DNA of 64,000 bases from Algibacter pacificus (GCF_008033385.1 NZ_VOGY01000006.1:62001-126000), one strand, 5' to 3'. Counted from the first letter of the stretch, positions 44,345-53,773 are shown. The notes: generated by a model not told the origin, from the letters alone. Numbers and translations are program-made.

Positions 44345-45910
44345 ATGAGCAAACGCATAATCTTTGTTTTAATACTGTTAATGAGCTTGTCGCTGATAGG
44401 GATAATTTCCATTCAGGCGTACTATATTAACAATTCTGTTAAGAATGAAAAGGAGCGTTTTAGAAGTAATGTAAAAACGGCGCTGTATTATGTCTCCAAT
44501 ACTATTGAAACTAGGGAGGAGGCCGAATATGTGTACAAATTGCAAAATTTAATACTGCAAGGCGTTGCTGTAGATACCGCAGCAATTAGAAATTTAAACA
44601 TTATTCAAGAAGACTCCGATTCTAAAGAAATTGTAGTGTATAGCAGTGGTATTTTAGAAGAAAATTATAAGTTAAGCTCACCGCTCTTTGATATGGGACT
44701 AGATACTATAAATGTGAAACGCATTTATAACGAACGTCAAACGCGGGTTTATAGCAATAAAGGAAACGATTTAGACTTAACATCAAAAGATAAATTATTG
44801 GTTTTAGAAAAAATGTCTACCACCGATAAAATTTTATTTGAAGATCTTTATAAGGATATTGCACAAAGACGACCAATACACCAAAGGGTTTCTAAGAAAA
44901 CCATAAAAGAGATGTTAACTAGAAAGCTTAAAGAAGATTCTATTAATATTAATTTTGAGTTTGCTATTTATAGTAATGGTTTAGCAACAAAAATACAGAG
45001 TGATGCCTTTGAATATGATAAAGCATCCACCTACGCTGTACCTATTTTTTCTAATATAAATACGGGAAGTCCGTATAAATTATTAGTGAATTTTCCAGAC
45101 GATGGCAAGTTTATTTTATCATCAATAATTGGTATGATTTTGTTATCGGTTGTATTTACATTAATTATTATAATGGCTTATACTGGAGCTCTTTATCAGT
45201 TAATGAAGCAGCGTAAAATATCGGAAATTAAAACCGATTTTATAAATAACATGACGCATGAGTTTAAAACACCGATTGCGACTATAAATTTAGCTTTAGA
45301 TTCTATTAAAAATCCTAAAATAATAGGAGATCAGGAAAAGGTAATTCGTTACCTAAATATGATAAAAGAAGAAAATAAACGCATGCACGCTCAAGTTGAA
45401 AATGTATTGCGTATTTCGAAACTAGAAAAAAATGAATTAAATATTAGTAAAGAAAAGGTCGATTTTCAAGAACTTATTGAAGATGCTATAACGCACGTAG
45501 AACTGATAGTTGAAGATAGACAAGGGTATATCCATACACATTTTGATGCGGAAAGCACATCAATTTTGGCAAACGAAACACATTTTACCAATGTGGTGGT
45601 TAATATTCTAGATAATGCCATAAAATATTCGCCAGATGCGCCTAAAATAGACGTGTATACCGAAAATGTTGGAACTAATATTTTATTGAAAATTAAAGAT
45701 CAAGGTAGCGGAATGAGTAAAGCTGCCGTAAAACGTGTGTTCGAAAAGTTTTATAGAGAACACACTGGAAATATACACAATGTTAAAGGCCACGGTTTAG
45801 GCCTAGCATATGTGAAACGTATAGTAGATGACCACCAAGGTTATATAACAGTAGAAAGTGAAAAAGACAAAGGAAGTACTTTTACCGTAAGGCTTCCGTT
45901 AATATCGTAA
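44345..45910 (+). CDS. rprX: Sensor histidine kinase (RprX-like)
   Basis: The 521-residue protein has a membrane helix at about 5-27, a periplasmic region to about 258, a second helix (about 259-282) and then the kinase core. The phosphoacceptor motif is NMTHEFKTPIATINLALDSI; the N box is NVVVNILDNAIKYSP, with DQGSGMS and GHGLGLAYVKRIV for ATP binding. No HAMP or PAS domain is obvious. It is close in layout to Bacteroidota RprX; the signal is unknown. The response regulator gene follows by three bases. Confidence 0.88.
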   Translation: MSKRIIFVLILLMSLSLIGIISIQAYYINNSVKNEKERFRSNVKTALYYVSNTIETREEAEYVYKLQNLILQGVAVDTAAIRNLNIIQEDSDSKEIVVYSSGILEENYKLSSPLFDMGLDTINVKRIYNERQTRVYSNKGNDLDLTSKDKLLVLEKMSTTDKILFEDLYKDIAQRRPIHQRVSKKTIKEMLTRKLKEDSININFEFAIYSNGLATKIQSDAFEYDKASTYAVPIFSNINTGSPYKLLVNFPDDGKFILSSIIGMILLSVVFTLIIIMAYTGALYQLMKQRKISEIKTDFINNMTHEFKTPIATINLALDSIKNPKIIGDQEKVIRYLNMIKEENKRMHAQVENVLRISKLEKNELNISKEKVDFQELIEDAITHVELIVEDRQGYIHTHFDAESTSILANETHFTNVVVNILDNAIKYSPDAPKIDVYTENVGTNILLKIKDQGSGMSKAAVKRVFEKFYREHTGNIHNVKGHGLGLAYVKRIVDDHQGYITVESEKDKGSTFTVRLPLIS

Positions 45911-45913
45911 ATT

Positions 45914-46618
45914 ATGGAAGAGCATAAAAAAAGAATTTTATTAGTAGAAGATGATCCAAACTTTGGAACCGTTCTTAAGGATTATTTAATGATGAATGAT
46001 TATGAAGTAACCCATGCTAAAAATGGTATGGAGGGTTTTGAAAAATTCAAAAAAGACGATTTCGATTTATGTATTTTAGATGTTATGATGCCTTATAAAG
46101 ATGGCTTTACTTTAGCTAAAGAAATACGTGAAAAAAACACCGATGTACCTATTGTTTTCCTAACAGCTAAAACCATGAAGGAAGATGTGCTTAAAGGTTA
46201 TAAGGTTGGCGCAGACGACTATTTAAACAAACCGTTTGATAGTGAAGTATTGCTCATGAAAATTAAAGCTATTATGCAAAGAAAAGCAACTGAAACCGTT
46301 TCTGATAGCAAGCAATTTGAGTTTAAAATAGGTGGCTTCGATTTGAATTCTAAACTACGTTTTTTAAGTTATAACGGTGAAAATCCAGTAAAATTATCGC
46401 CAAAAGAAAACGAATTATTACGTTTGTTAGCCCTGCATGAAAACGATTTAATGCCACGTGAATTAGCTCTTACTAAAATATGGAGAGACGATAATTATTT
46501 CACCTCTAGAAGTATGGATGTTTACATTGCAAAACTACGTAAGTATTTAAAATTAGATCCTAAAGTAGAAATCCTTAACATTCATGGTGAAGGCTTTAGA
46601 TTAGTGGTAAATAGCTAA
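45914..46618 (+). CDS. rprY: OmpR-family response regulator (RprY-like)
   Basis: A receiver domain with acidic pair EDD (12-14), phosphoacceptor D56 (CILDVMMP) and lysine of LNKPFD is followed by a winged-helix DNA-binding domain (KLSPKENELLRLLALHEN, SMDVYIAKLRKYL). The 234-residue length is normal. It is partner to the kinase just upstream and probably regulates its own and other genes. A strong terminator follows. Confidence 0.91.
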   Translation: MEEHKKRILLVEDDPNFGTVLKDYLMMNDYEVTHAKNGMEGFEKFKKDDFDLCILDVMMPYKDGFTLAKEIREKNTDVPIVFLTAKTMKEDVLKGYKVGADDYLNKPFDSEVLLMKIKAIMQRKATETVSDSKQFEFKIGGFDLNSKLRFLSYNGENPVKLSPKENELLRLLALHENDLMPRELALTKIWRDDNYFTSRSMDVYIAKLRKYLKLDPKVEILNIHGEGFRLVVNS

Positions 46619-46642
46619 AAAACACGAGTAAATATATTATAT

Positions 46643-46678
46643 AACCCATCTAGTTATTTTAACTAGATGGGTTTCTTT
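46643..46678 (+). terminator. Terminator of the two-component operon
   Basis: AACCCATCTAGTT pairs perfectly with AACTAGATGGGTT (13 bp, ATTTT loop), followed by a T-rich run. Confidence 0.85.
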
Positions 46679-46790
46679 GTTTTAAAGCATTATATTTAGG
46701 TTTTAGCCGAAAATTATTTATCAATAAATAATAAAATAGCACTGATATTTTTTATGCGATTTATTATTTTTAACTATCTAAAAAGTTCCC

Positions 46791-46894
46791 AGCGACTTGT
46801 ACACGGGAGAGTAAAAAACATAAGAGTATAAGAAATTAATAATGAAAAAAATAATCCAAGCATAAGGGCAGTAGTGAAATGTTTGTGTTAGCGG
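46791..46894. repeat. Dispersed intergenic repeat, family B, left copy
   Basis: It begins AGCGACTTGTACACGGGAGA and ends GTTTGTGTTAGCGG, aligned with the better copy at 47633-47734 that ends GCTCGTGCTAGCGG. Length and orientation agree, and both contain an AATGAAAAAA-type middle. Confidence 0.5.
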
Positions 46895-46935
46895 AGAATA
46901 ATCAATAACTTGTCGAATCTAAACTCAATAAAAAA

Positions 46936-47544
46936 ATGACACTTCAACCTCTTAGAATAGATGCTGGTTGGCAAGTAAATTATAATCAATTTTATGAAGT
47001 GGATCCAATCCCTGGCTGCGAACACTATTTTGAAGGTTCCAGTTTATTGATGTTACAAAGCAACGGGCGATTAAAACTGATTGATGTACAATGGCGACCA
47101 GAAGGCGACCTCGAAGGTGAATATCAAGTACAAGTTTTAAATTTTTTGGAAAACTTCAATACCAAAACAAATACGTTTGATAATGACACCGATTGGGAAC
47201 AACCATTTTTAATGTTTGCCACAAAGTCTCGGTTAGCGCTTGTAGAAAAATTGGAAGAATTAATGCGGACGTTACCTGTTTTCACAGACCCGAGAATGAC
47301 CATAAAAAGAGGTGTTGTCGATGAACTTTCGGAATCGTATAGGTTGGAATTTGAAGAACATGGGTTTTCAATCAATTTAGTAAAAAACATATTAGAAAAT
47401 GGAAGTGCTAAAATTCAAAACTTGATTTTAGATTCTGAAGACATAACAAGAGAAATCATACTAGAATTTACACGAAAAGGAATTACAAAAAAAGTAAAAA
47501 ATAAAGCCAATCAAAAATTGAATAGTAAACGGTTTAAAGCATAG
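46936..47544 (+). CDS. Orphan protein of unknown function between two repeats
   Basis: This 202-residue soluble protein is not recognised. It starts MTLQPLRIDAGWQVNYNQFY and has acidic, aromatic-rich segments (DVQWRPEGDLEGEYQVQVLN, DNDTDWEQPFLMF) and a basic tail (KGITKKVKNKANQKLNSKR). No signal peptide, membrane helix or catalytic motif is visible. An acidic compact body would suit an immunity or anti-toxin type protein, but no toxin lies beside it. It is bounded by family B repeats on both sides and has no operon partner. Confidence 0.65.
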   Translation: MTLQPLRIDAGWQVNYNQFYEVDPIPGCEHYFEGSSLLMLQSNGRLKLIDVQWRPEGDLEGEYQVQVLNFLENFNTKTNTFDNDTDWEQPFLMFATKSRLALVEKLEELMRTLPVFTDPRMTIKRGVVDELSESYRLEFEEHGFSINLVKNILENGSAKIQNLILDSEDITREIILEFTRKGITKKVKNKANQKLNSKRFKA

Positions 47545-47632
47545 AAATTATTGGCTTAAAAGAGTTGTTTTATTTGGGGTTAACCAAGGTGAAAAGGTTA
47601 TCCTAAATTTAGGATTCTTAATTTTATTTACA

Positions 47633-47734
47633 GCTAGTGAGAGCGTCACGCTCGTACCCGACTGAGTAAGAAAAATGAGTGATGAAAAAACAATCAATGC
47701 AGTAACGCAATAAGCAAGATGCTCGTGCTAGCGG
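47633..47734. repeat. Dispersed intergenic repeat, family B, right copy
   Basis: It begins GCTAGTGAGAGCGTCACGCT and ends GCTCGTGCTAGCGG; the ends are inverted repeats (GCTAGTGAGAG against GCTAGCACGAG). A GAGCG-TCA-CGCTC palindrome lies near the left end. Confidence 0.7.
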
Positions 47735-47742
47735 AGGAGGTT

Positions 47743-48429
47743 CTATGCTTTTATTTTTTCCAACTTACTAATTAGTTCTTCTCTTTTATGAGCTGAAGAG
47801 TCATACCTGTTTTGAATCATTTTCTTAATAATCATCTCAAGAGTTCTTTCTGAAAAATCAATATAAGCATCTAATGATTTATGTAAATCATATGTTTTAA
47901 ATTGATTTTGTTTATTAATAACATCTAACGAGCCAGAATCATTTAGGGAGTATCTTGCAATTTTAAAGTTCATCTTGTCTCCATTCAAATCGAAATTTAC
48001 TGGGTGAGCTGAAATAGCGTTTCTCAGAAAAGAAATATCTAAACTTTTAAATTCTTGCTCTAATTTTGAAGTTTTAGCCTTAATTAAATCAGCTAGCGTT
48101 GAAATAGCTCTGAAATGAATGTAAACACTACTTAATACTCCGTACAGTCGTAAGTACCTTTCACCTGTATTAAAGTTTTTACCATTTTCAATGTTACTAT
48201 TTAAAAAAGATACAATTGCGAAATGAGAGTCTCCCAAAGTATCTAAACTTGAAGTGAGAAAACTCCAACTGTAACTATCTTGAAACTTAAAAAGCTCTTT
48301 CATTTTATCTACAAACATCTTTTGTTGACTTTCTAGCTTATCCCAATCAATTCGATTAACCGATGAGTTTACAATCTCTCTTATAAAGTTCTCGTATTTT
48401 CTTATCAATGTGTTTTCGTATTCGATCAA
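47743..48429 (-). CDS. Candidate HEPN-domain protein
   Basis: The 228-residue all-helical protein carries FLRNAISAHPVNF, in which R136-N137-x4-H142 fits the Rx4-6H signature of HEPN domains with the usual polar residue after the arginine. Upstream helices (YLRLYGVLSSVYIHFRAIST, LADLIKAKTSKLEQEFKSLD) agree with the four-helix HEPN layout. HEPN proteins are often RNases in toxin-antitoxin or phage-defence systems, but others bind nucleotides or RNA without cutting. There is no obvious antitoxin beside it. It lies in the repeat-rich pocket next to conserved genes, so recent gain is possible. Confidence 0.6.
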   Translation of the reverse strand: MIEYENTLIRKYENFIREIVNSSVNRIDWDKLESQQKMFVDKMKELFKFQDSYSWSFLTSSLDTLGDSHFAIVSFLNSNIENGKNFNTGERYLRLYGVLSSVYIHFRAISTLADLIKAKTSKLEQEFKSLDISFLRNAISAHPVNFDLNGDKMNFKIARYSLNDSGSLDVINKQNQFKTYDLHKSLDAYIDFSERTLEMIIKKMIQNRYDSSAHKREELISKLEKIKA

Positions 48430-48472
48430 AATTCTATGATTTATTGTAGATAATACCGTTACACCCCCAACC

Positions 48473-49126
48473 CTAAATCCTAGCCGACAACCATTCTTTT
48501 AATTCATAGAAATTTTGTGGCGCCACACCATGCCCAACAGGGAATTCCGAATATTTATGTTTAATATTCAATTTACTTAAATAAGGGGCGTTTTGTCTGG
48601 CCCAGTCTACCGGGATCACTTGATCAACGCTACCGTGAGAACAGTAAAAATCTAAATGGGCATAATCTTCCTTTTGGATGGGTTTTGGGAAAATATCTGG
48701 GTTAACATAACCACTTAATGCTACAATATTTTTAACTTTTTCTGGGTAAGTTAGTGCCACAGCATAGCTTAAAATACAACCTTGGCTAAAGCCTAAAAGC
48801 GACACGTTATCTTTATTTACAGGATAGGTTGCAACAGCCTCGTCTATAAATTTGGCAATTAAATCGCGAGATAAAATGGCTTGTTCGTTATCGCTCCATT
48901 TGCCTTTTTCAGCATCAAAATTAATGGCATACCAAGCATTTCCATAAGGTTGCATGGGGTAGGGCGCTTTTACCGAAATGATAAAAAGTTCCTCCGGTAA
49001 TTCGCTTGCAAAGGAAAATAAATCGTTTTCATCGCTACCGTAGCCATGTAATAAAATGAGTAATGGCGCATTTTCGGACAATGTGGATTCACGAATAATA
49101 TGTTCTAAAGAAAGCGATGTATTCAT
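48473..49126 (-). CDS. Alpha/beta hydrolase, phospholipase/carboxylesterase type
   Basis: The 217-residue protein has the esterase layout: LILLHGYGSDENDLFSFA near residue 25, the nucleophile elbow GFSQG with S114, a catalytic aspartate in SVDQVIP and the histidine in VGHGVAPQNF. No signal peptide is seen, so it is cytoplasmic. It most resembles the YpfH/Est carboxylesterase group that hydrolyses short acyl esters or thioesters. It lies 32 bases after a small membrane protein gene on the same strand. Confidence 0.88.
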   Translation of the reverse strand: MNTSLSLEHIIRESTLSENAPLLILLHGYGSDENDLFSFASELPEELFIISVKAPYPMQPYGNAWYAINFDAEKGKWSDNEQAILSRDLIAKFIDEAVATYPVNKDNVSLLGFSQGCILSYAVALTYPEKVKNIVALSGYVNPDIFPKPIQKEDYAHLDFYCSHGSVDQVIPVDWARQNAPYLSKLNIKHKYSEFPVGHGVAPQNFYELKEWLSARI

Positions 49127-49158
49127 TGTTATGTTTTGGTTTAATGGAACTTATGTTT

Positions 49159-49491
49159 TTATTTGCCAAGATTAGCAAAAAGTTTTTGATAAAGGTCGCC
49201 AACTAAAGGAACGGCTTGTGCTTTTTTACTAATAGCATTGGTAAAGCCGAAAACAAAAAGTACAGCAAAAAAGATATAGAATCCCATAGACACTAACCAA
49301 CTATCAAAACTACCAACAATATAACCTAAAGCAAAAAAGGTAAGCCATAACCCTAAGGCTTGTCGAATGTGAAAACTAGCAAATTCGCTTTTGTTTTCGT
49401 TATTTAAATAATACGCTATTATGGTTCCAAAAATGGTTAAATAACTAATTATGGCGTTTTTACGACCGGTTTCAATATCTTGTGCAGTCAT
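49159..49491 (-). CDS. Small membrane protein, DUF4870-like
   Basis: The 110-residue protein has about three hydrophobic helices (YLTIFGTIIAYYLN; ALGLWLTFFALGYIVGSF; SMGFYIFFAVLFVFGFTNAI) and the motif FHIRQALGLWL, resembling the HxRQal pattern of DUF4870-type membrane proteins. The function is unknown. It starts four bases after the dihydroorotase-like gene. Confidence 0.75.
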   Translation of the reverse strand: MTAQDIETGRKNAIISYLTIFGTIIAYYLNNENKSEFASFHIRQALGLWLTFFALGYIVGSFDSWLVSMGFYIFFAVLFVFGFTNAISKKAQAVPLVGDLYQKLFANLGK

Positions 49492-49495
49492 TAAA

Positions 49496-50752
49496 TTATG
49501 AATTTATAGAAATTTTATTATTAGAAATAATACCGTAAACCTTGCCTTTTAAAGTTTCACCTTCAAAAATGGCGTTTTTAGATTTCGATATAATATCCGT
49601 TTTAGAAAAGGTGTATTTAGTATCGGGGTTAAATAAGGCTAAATCGGCTTTATTTCCAATATTAATTGGGGTGTTTTCTAAACCAAATCTTGTTTTTCCT
49701 TTAGTTAAAACATCAATCGTTTTCTTGATGGTAAATAGAGAATTAAGTGCTCCAAAAGCAGATTCTAAACCAATAGTTCCGTATTTGGCGTGGTCGAATT
49801 CTACTTTTTTGTGCTCCACATCAATGGGGTTGTGGTCGCTAGTTACCATATCAATCGTGCCATCTTTTAGACCTTCAATTAAAGCATCCACATCACTTTG
49901 AATGCGTAACGGCGGTAATACTTTAAAGTGGGTGTTAAAATCGTTTAAAACCGCATCGGTAAAGTATAAATTATGAATAGCGACGCTACAGGTAATATCT
50001 AATTTTTTCTTTTTGGCTTCCCGAATTAAATCCACCGATTTGGCTGTAGAAATGGTTGGGATATGTAGTTTACCACCCGTATATTCTAATAAAAAGATAT
50101 CGCGTGCTATTTGCAATTCTTCAGCAATTGCGGGAATACCTTTTAAACCAAGTGTCGTGCTTGTTATGTTTTCATTCATCACACCGCGACCGGCAATTTT
50201 ATTTTCTTGTGGAAAGGCGCAAATTAATCCATCAAAATTACTCGCGTATTGCAAGGCAATTTTCATTAAATTCGGATTGGAAATCGATTTTTTATAATCG
50301 TAAAAAGCTACGGCTCCGGCAGATTTCATATCGAATAATTCGGCTAAATCTTCACCTTTACTTTCAACGGTTAAAGCACCAATAGGCAACAAATTTACGA
50401 TGTGGTTTTGTGCTTTGGCATTCACAAAGGTAATGTTGGAGTTGCTGTCTATAACCGGATGGCTATTCGCATTCATAGCTACCGCGGTAAATCCAGAAGC
50501 AGCCGCCGTTTTTAATCCGTTTGCTATAGTGTCTCGCTCTTCGAAACCAGGCTCGCCAAAACTGACGCTACTATCAAACCAACCTTGCGAAATATGTAAA
50601 TTATCAAATTGAATTTCTCGATATTTTCCTGGATTTGGAATCGATTTGGCAATGGCAGTAATCGTACCTTTTTCAATTAATATATCTTGAGTACTGTTAT
50701 GAAACTCGCTTTTAGAATCTATTATCGTGGCCGATTTTATAAGTATGTTCAT
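49496..50752 (-). CDS. Dihydroorotase-like protein lacking metal ligands
   Basis: The 418-residue protein aligns with class I dihydroorotases over its full length (ISQGWFDSSVSFGEPGFEER; GIPAIAEELQIARDIFL; VTSDHNPID; YGTIGLESAFGAL), but the HxHxR site is DSSVSFGE, with S62, S64 and G66 in place of His, His and Arg. The HIST histidine is T232 and the second of the HH pair is N260; D151 and D305 remain. It is therefore unlikely to bind the zinc pair or act as dihydroorotase. Such homologues are annotated dihydroorotase in many Bacteroidota; a structural role with aspartate carbamoyltransferase, as for Pseudomonas PyrC', is an inference. It overlaps the BatA-type gene by four bases. Confidence 0.9.
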   Translation of the reverse strand: MNILIKSATIIDSKSEFHNSTQDILIEKGTITAIAKSIPNPGKYREIQFDNLHISQGWFDSSVSFGEPGFEERDTIANGLKTAAASGFTAVAMNANSHPVIDSNSNITFVNAKAQNHIVNLLPIGALTVESKGEDLAELFDMKSAGAVAFYDYKKSISNPNLMKIALQYASNFDGLICAFPQENKIAGRGVMNENITSTTLGLKGIPAIAEELQIARDIFLLEYTGGKLHIPTISTAKSVDLIREAKKKKLDITCSVAIHNLYFTDAVLNDFNTHFKVLPPLRIQSDVDALIEGLKDGTIDMVTSDHNPIDVEHKKVEFDHAKYGTIGLESAFGALNSLFTIKKTIDVLTKGKTRFGLENTPINIGNKADLALFNPDTKYTFSKTDIISKSKNAIFEGETLKGKVYGIISNNKISINS

Positions 50753-52674
50753 TTAAAATATTTTAATATGCACATTTCAGTAAGTAAAAACGCTAATGCA
50801 AAAATAACAAACCATTTCCATAGCGCATTAATTTTTGAGTCACTTTTTATGGTGTCGAAAACTTGTGCAACGGCGTTGTTTAGCTCGATGTTTTTGGTGT
50901 TCGATAAGTCGGTGTAAGTTAAAGAACTTTCGGCTCTATCATAATTATAACTCACGTTTTTAATAATTTCTGTCTTATTTTCAACTTTGTAAATACTCGC
51001 CAAATTAGGCGTTTCCGAAGTTTTTACAACTACTTTATTATTGAAAAGTTGCTGTTCCGGAATCATATTTATCGTTCCGTTGGATAAGGATAATACGGCA
51101 TCTTGCTGCAATTGGGTGTTCACTTCAAAACTATTATTTTTCCCTATGGTGTAATACAATTCGGGGATTTTAAAACTGTATTTCCCAATGGTGTAAAGCG
51201 TGGGAACAATTAAAGGTGAATTTTTAAAGTTTGAATGGTTGCTATTTAAAGCCGACGTAAATACAAAAGTATTTTTATTTTGAAATAGAAAAGGACTGCT
51301 ATCTTCATAATTAAGAATGGAAGATACGCTGTTGCTATTCAAATTATAAAACCCGTTTACTTTTGGGTATTGAAAATTGCTGACTTGTTTTTCAAACACG
51401 CCATTGTTAAATAACGGATGTGCATAATTTATAGTGGTGATGCGTTTTTCGGTTTCATTATAATTGCTAAAAGCAGATTGATAATTTTGCAACAAATCAT
51501 TGTAAGAACCGATGTTAATATGGCTAGACGGAATGATAACCAATGCGCCACCTTGGCTGGTGAATTGTTTTAAAGCGGCAATGAGCGCATTTGGGATGTT
51601 GTTAATTTCATTTAAAACAATCAGGTTTTGAGACTCTAAAATATTATAGTTTAATTGATTTAATTCTGAAGCAGTGTAGTTAAACTCATCTTCGGTATAA
51701 ATGCGTTTTAGGAAATCGTCATCGGTTTCGTTTATTGCTAAAACGTGCACTTTTGATGTGTTGTTAATGTTGAAAAACAAGCTGTTGTCAAACTGTAAAC
51801 TGGCATCATCTATCGTGATTTTACCGTTTATTATTTTATTGGTTGGTAAAGTAAATAAGGTTTGCGCTTCTTTGTCGATACTTACCGATGTTTTTGCAAT
51901 TAAAGTGTCGTTATTAAAAAGCGATACAGGTAAATTTTCAATAGCAGTGCCGTTGTTTTTTAAACGAACGCTTAGTTGAATTTCCGATGCTGTTTTTTCA
52001 GAAATAAAAGCACTATCAATAGCGATGTTTTGGTTGTTAACAGGTTTTAGTTGAACAAAATAATTTGTTTTTAATGAATCTTTTTCAATCGAAAACGGTG
52101 GATTATTATCTTGAAAATCGGATATGAAAACCAAGTTTTTTAAACTGCTTTTTTGTTTGCTAAAAAAGGTGTTACTTTTTAAAAATGCGGCTTGTGTGCT
52201 GAGTGGCGTCGCGGCATAATCCAGTTGTAGCAGTTCGTTTTTTATGGTTTTAACTGTGGTGTTTTTAAACACCTCGTTATTGGTTAAAAGCGTGATGTTT
52301 TCATCTTCGGGAACATGTCCTATAATATCTTGTACGGCACGTTTTAAAAGTTCGCCTTGCGGACCTTTACTTTGCATACTAAAGGAGTTATCCAAATAAA
52401 TAACGGTTTCCTTTTTCGATTTAAAACTCGTGGTTTTCGAAGTAAATGGTTGTGCAAAAGCGAGAACAATACAGGCTAACAGCAACAAACGCATGCAGAG
52501 AATAAGCCATTTTTTTATTTGCGAACTTTTGCGGGCTTGCAGTTTGGCTTCTTTTAAAAAAGCCACGTTAGTAAAACTGACTTTTTCAAATTTTCGTAAT
52601 TGAAATAAATGAACAATTATAGGGATAATCAGTAAAAATAACGCGTAAAGAAGTTCTGGGTGTTTAAACTGCAT
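50749..52674 (-). CDS. BatA-domain membrane protein
   Basis: The N-terminus MQFKHPELLYALFLLIIPII with LFQLRKFEKVSFTNVAFLKE is the BatA (Bacteroides aerotolerance) double-transmembrane start; a second helix follows at 57-76. The next part has a von Willebrand-like region (ETVIYLDNSFSMQSKGPQG, a DxSxS metal site) and a long periplasmic stretch, and a last helix lies at the C-terminus (WKWFVIFALAFLLTEM). Length is 641 residues. The role is unknown; such proteins are conserved in Bacteroidota. It is the first gene of the run through the dihydroorotase-like gene. Confidence 0.86.
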   Translation of the reverse strand: MQFKHPELLYALFLLIIPIIVHLFQLRKFEKVSFTNVAFLKEAKLQARKSSQIKKWLILCMRLLLLACIVLAFAQPFTSKTTSFKSKKETVIYLDNSFSMQSKGPQGELLKRAVQDIIGHVPEDENITLLTNNEVFKNTTVKTIKNELLQLDYAATPLSTQAAFLKSNTFFSKQKSSLKNLVFISDFQDNNPPFSIEKDSLKTNYFVQLKPVNNQNIAIDSAFISEKTASEIQLSVRLKNNGTAIENLPVSLFNNDTLIAKTSVSIDKEAQTLFTLPTNKIINGKITIDDASLQFDNSLFFNINNTSKVHVLAINETDDDFLKRIYTEDEFNYTASELNQLNYNILESQNLIVLNEINNIPNALIAALKQFTSQGGALVIIPSSHINIGSYNDLLQNYQSAFSNYNETEKRITTINYAHPLFNNGVFEKQVSNFQYPKVNGFYNLNSNSVSSILNYEDSSPFLFQNKNTFVFTSALNSNHSNFKNSPLIVPTLYTIGKYSFKIPELYYTIGKNNSFEVNTQLQQDAVLSLSNGTINMIPEQQLFNNKVVVKTSETPNLASIYKVENKTEIIKNVSYNYDRAESSLTYTDLSNTKNIELNNAVAQVFDTIKSDSKINALWKWFVIFALAFLLTEMCILKYFK

Positions 52675-52765
52675 GTTTTTTTATAATTAGACAAATATAG
52701 AGAATGAAAAAAATATTGCCACAAATTCACAGATGTTTTTCTAATAATCCGTGACTAAAATAATA

Positions 52766-53773
52766 TCAGCAGAAAAACACATAGTCTGCCATGGGTTTTA
52801 GGTGTAAGGCCTTCATATATTTTAAAATATCTTTTTGCTCCGTTTTATTGGCAACGGTAATAATACTTTGGGCGTTTCCTACGGTTTTTAAATAACTAAA
52901 AGGTTTTAGGATGACACCGTAAATATCGCGTCCAATTTTATTCGGATTATCACAAATCCATTCAAATTTCAGCTGCTTTTCAATCAGTTTTTTCGCAATG
53001 GTTTTTCCTTTTTTTCCCGCACCCCAAATCACTAAAGTTTTGTTGGGGTTATAATCGAGTTCTAAAAAATATTTCAGTTTAATATCTATAAAATGATTCT
53101 CGGCATAATGCACGTGGGTGCGGGACGCTCGGGTTTGGTAATCGCGCCAATTGTGTAGCACTTCATTACAAGGAATACAAGTGAAACCCTGTTTGTAAAA
53201 GCGGAAGGCTAAATCATAATCTTCCGGATAGCGGTTGGGATTAAAGGCTCCGCAGGCTATTAAATCACTGCGATAAACCATCCAGCAAGGCGATGGAATA
53301 ACACATTCTTTATAAATTTCAGAAAAATTATGGCCTTTTTCTGTTAAGCCATTCAACCAAATTTCATAATTTTTAAAACCATCTTTTATACCTTCTTCCG
53401 AAAAATATTTTACCAATCCCACCGCAACGTGCGCCTTTCCGTGGGTTAATAAATTATGCGCCAAAATTTCTAGTTTGTTGGGTTGCATAATATCATCGCT
53501 ATCCATGCGGGTAATAAGTTCGCCGTTACTTTTAGAAAAGGCAAGGTGCAGCGCATCAATAATACCCTGCCCTGTGTTTTTAAATAGCTGGATTCTTTCA
53601 TCTTTACAGGCAAAAGCATTGACAATATTGAAGCTGTTATCGGTAGAACCATCGTCTACAATAAGTAATTCCCAGTTGCTATAACTTTGATTAAGTATAG
53701 AGGTTAAGCAGGGTTTTAAATAGGCTCCCGTATTTTTAAACGGAATTAAAATGCTGATGAGTGGGTTTTGCAT
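52766..53773 (-). CDS. Family 2 glycosyltransferase
   Basis: The 335-residue protein has the GT-A motifs: ISILIPFKNTGAYLKPCLTS, VDDGSTDNS near residue 40, and the DxD-like RMDSDD near residue 93, followed by the acceptor segment RYPEDYDLAFRF. The tail holds a Rossmann-like GAGKKGKTIAKK segment, suggesting an extra nucleotide-binding part. No membrane helices are seen. It is alone between the BatA gene and the divergent M61 peptidase. Confidence 0.87.
   Translation of the reverse strand: MQNPLISILIPFKNTGAYLKPCLTSILNQSYSNWELLIVDDGSTDNSFNIVNAFACKDERIQLFKNTGQGIIDALHLAFSKSNGELITRMDSDDIMQPNKLEILAHNLLTHGKAHVAVGLVKYFSEEGIKDGFKNYEIWLNGLTEKGHNFSEIYKECVIPSPCWMVYRSDLIACGAFNPNRYPEDYDLAFRFYKQGFTCIPCNEVLHNWRDYQTRASRTHVHYAENHFIDIKLKYFLELDYNPNKTLVIWGAGKKGKTIAKKLIEKQLKFEWICDNPNKIGRDIYGVILKPFSYLKTVGNAQSIITVANKTEQKDILKYMKALHLKPMADYVFFC

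Noticed and set aside
50056-50385. 109-residue plus-strand ORF inside the dihydroorotase-like gene
   Set aside because: It is a shadow of the conserved minus-strand gene and has no codon-use or family support.
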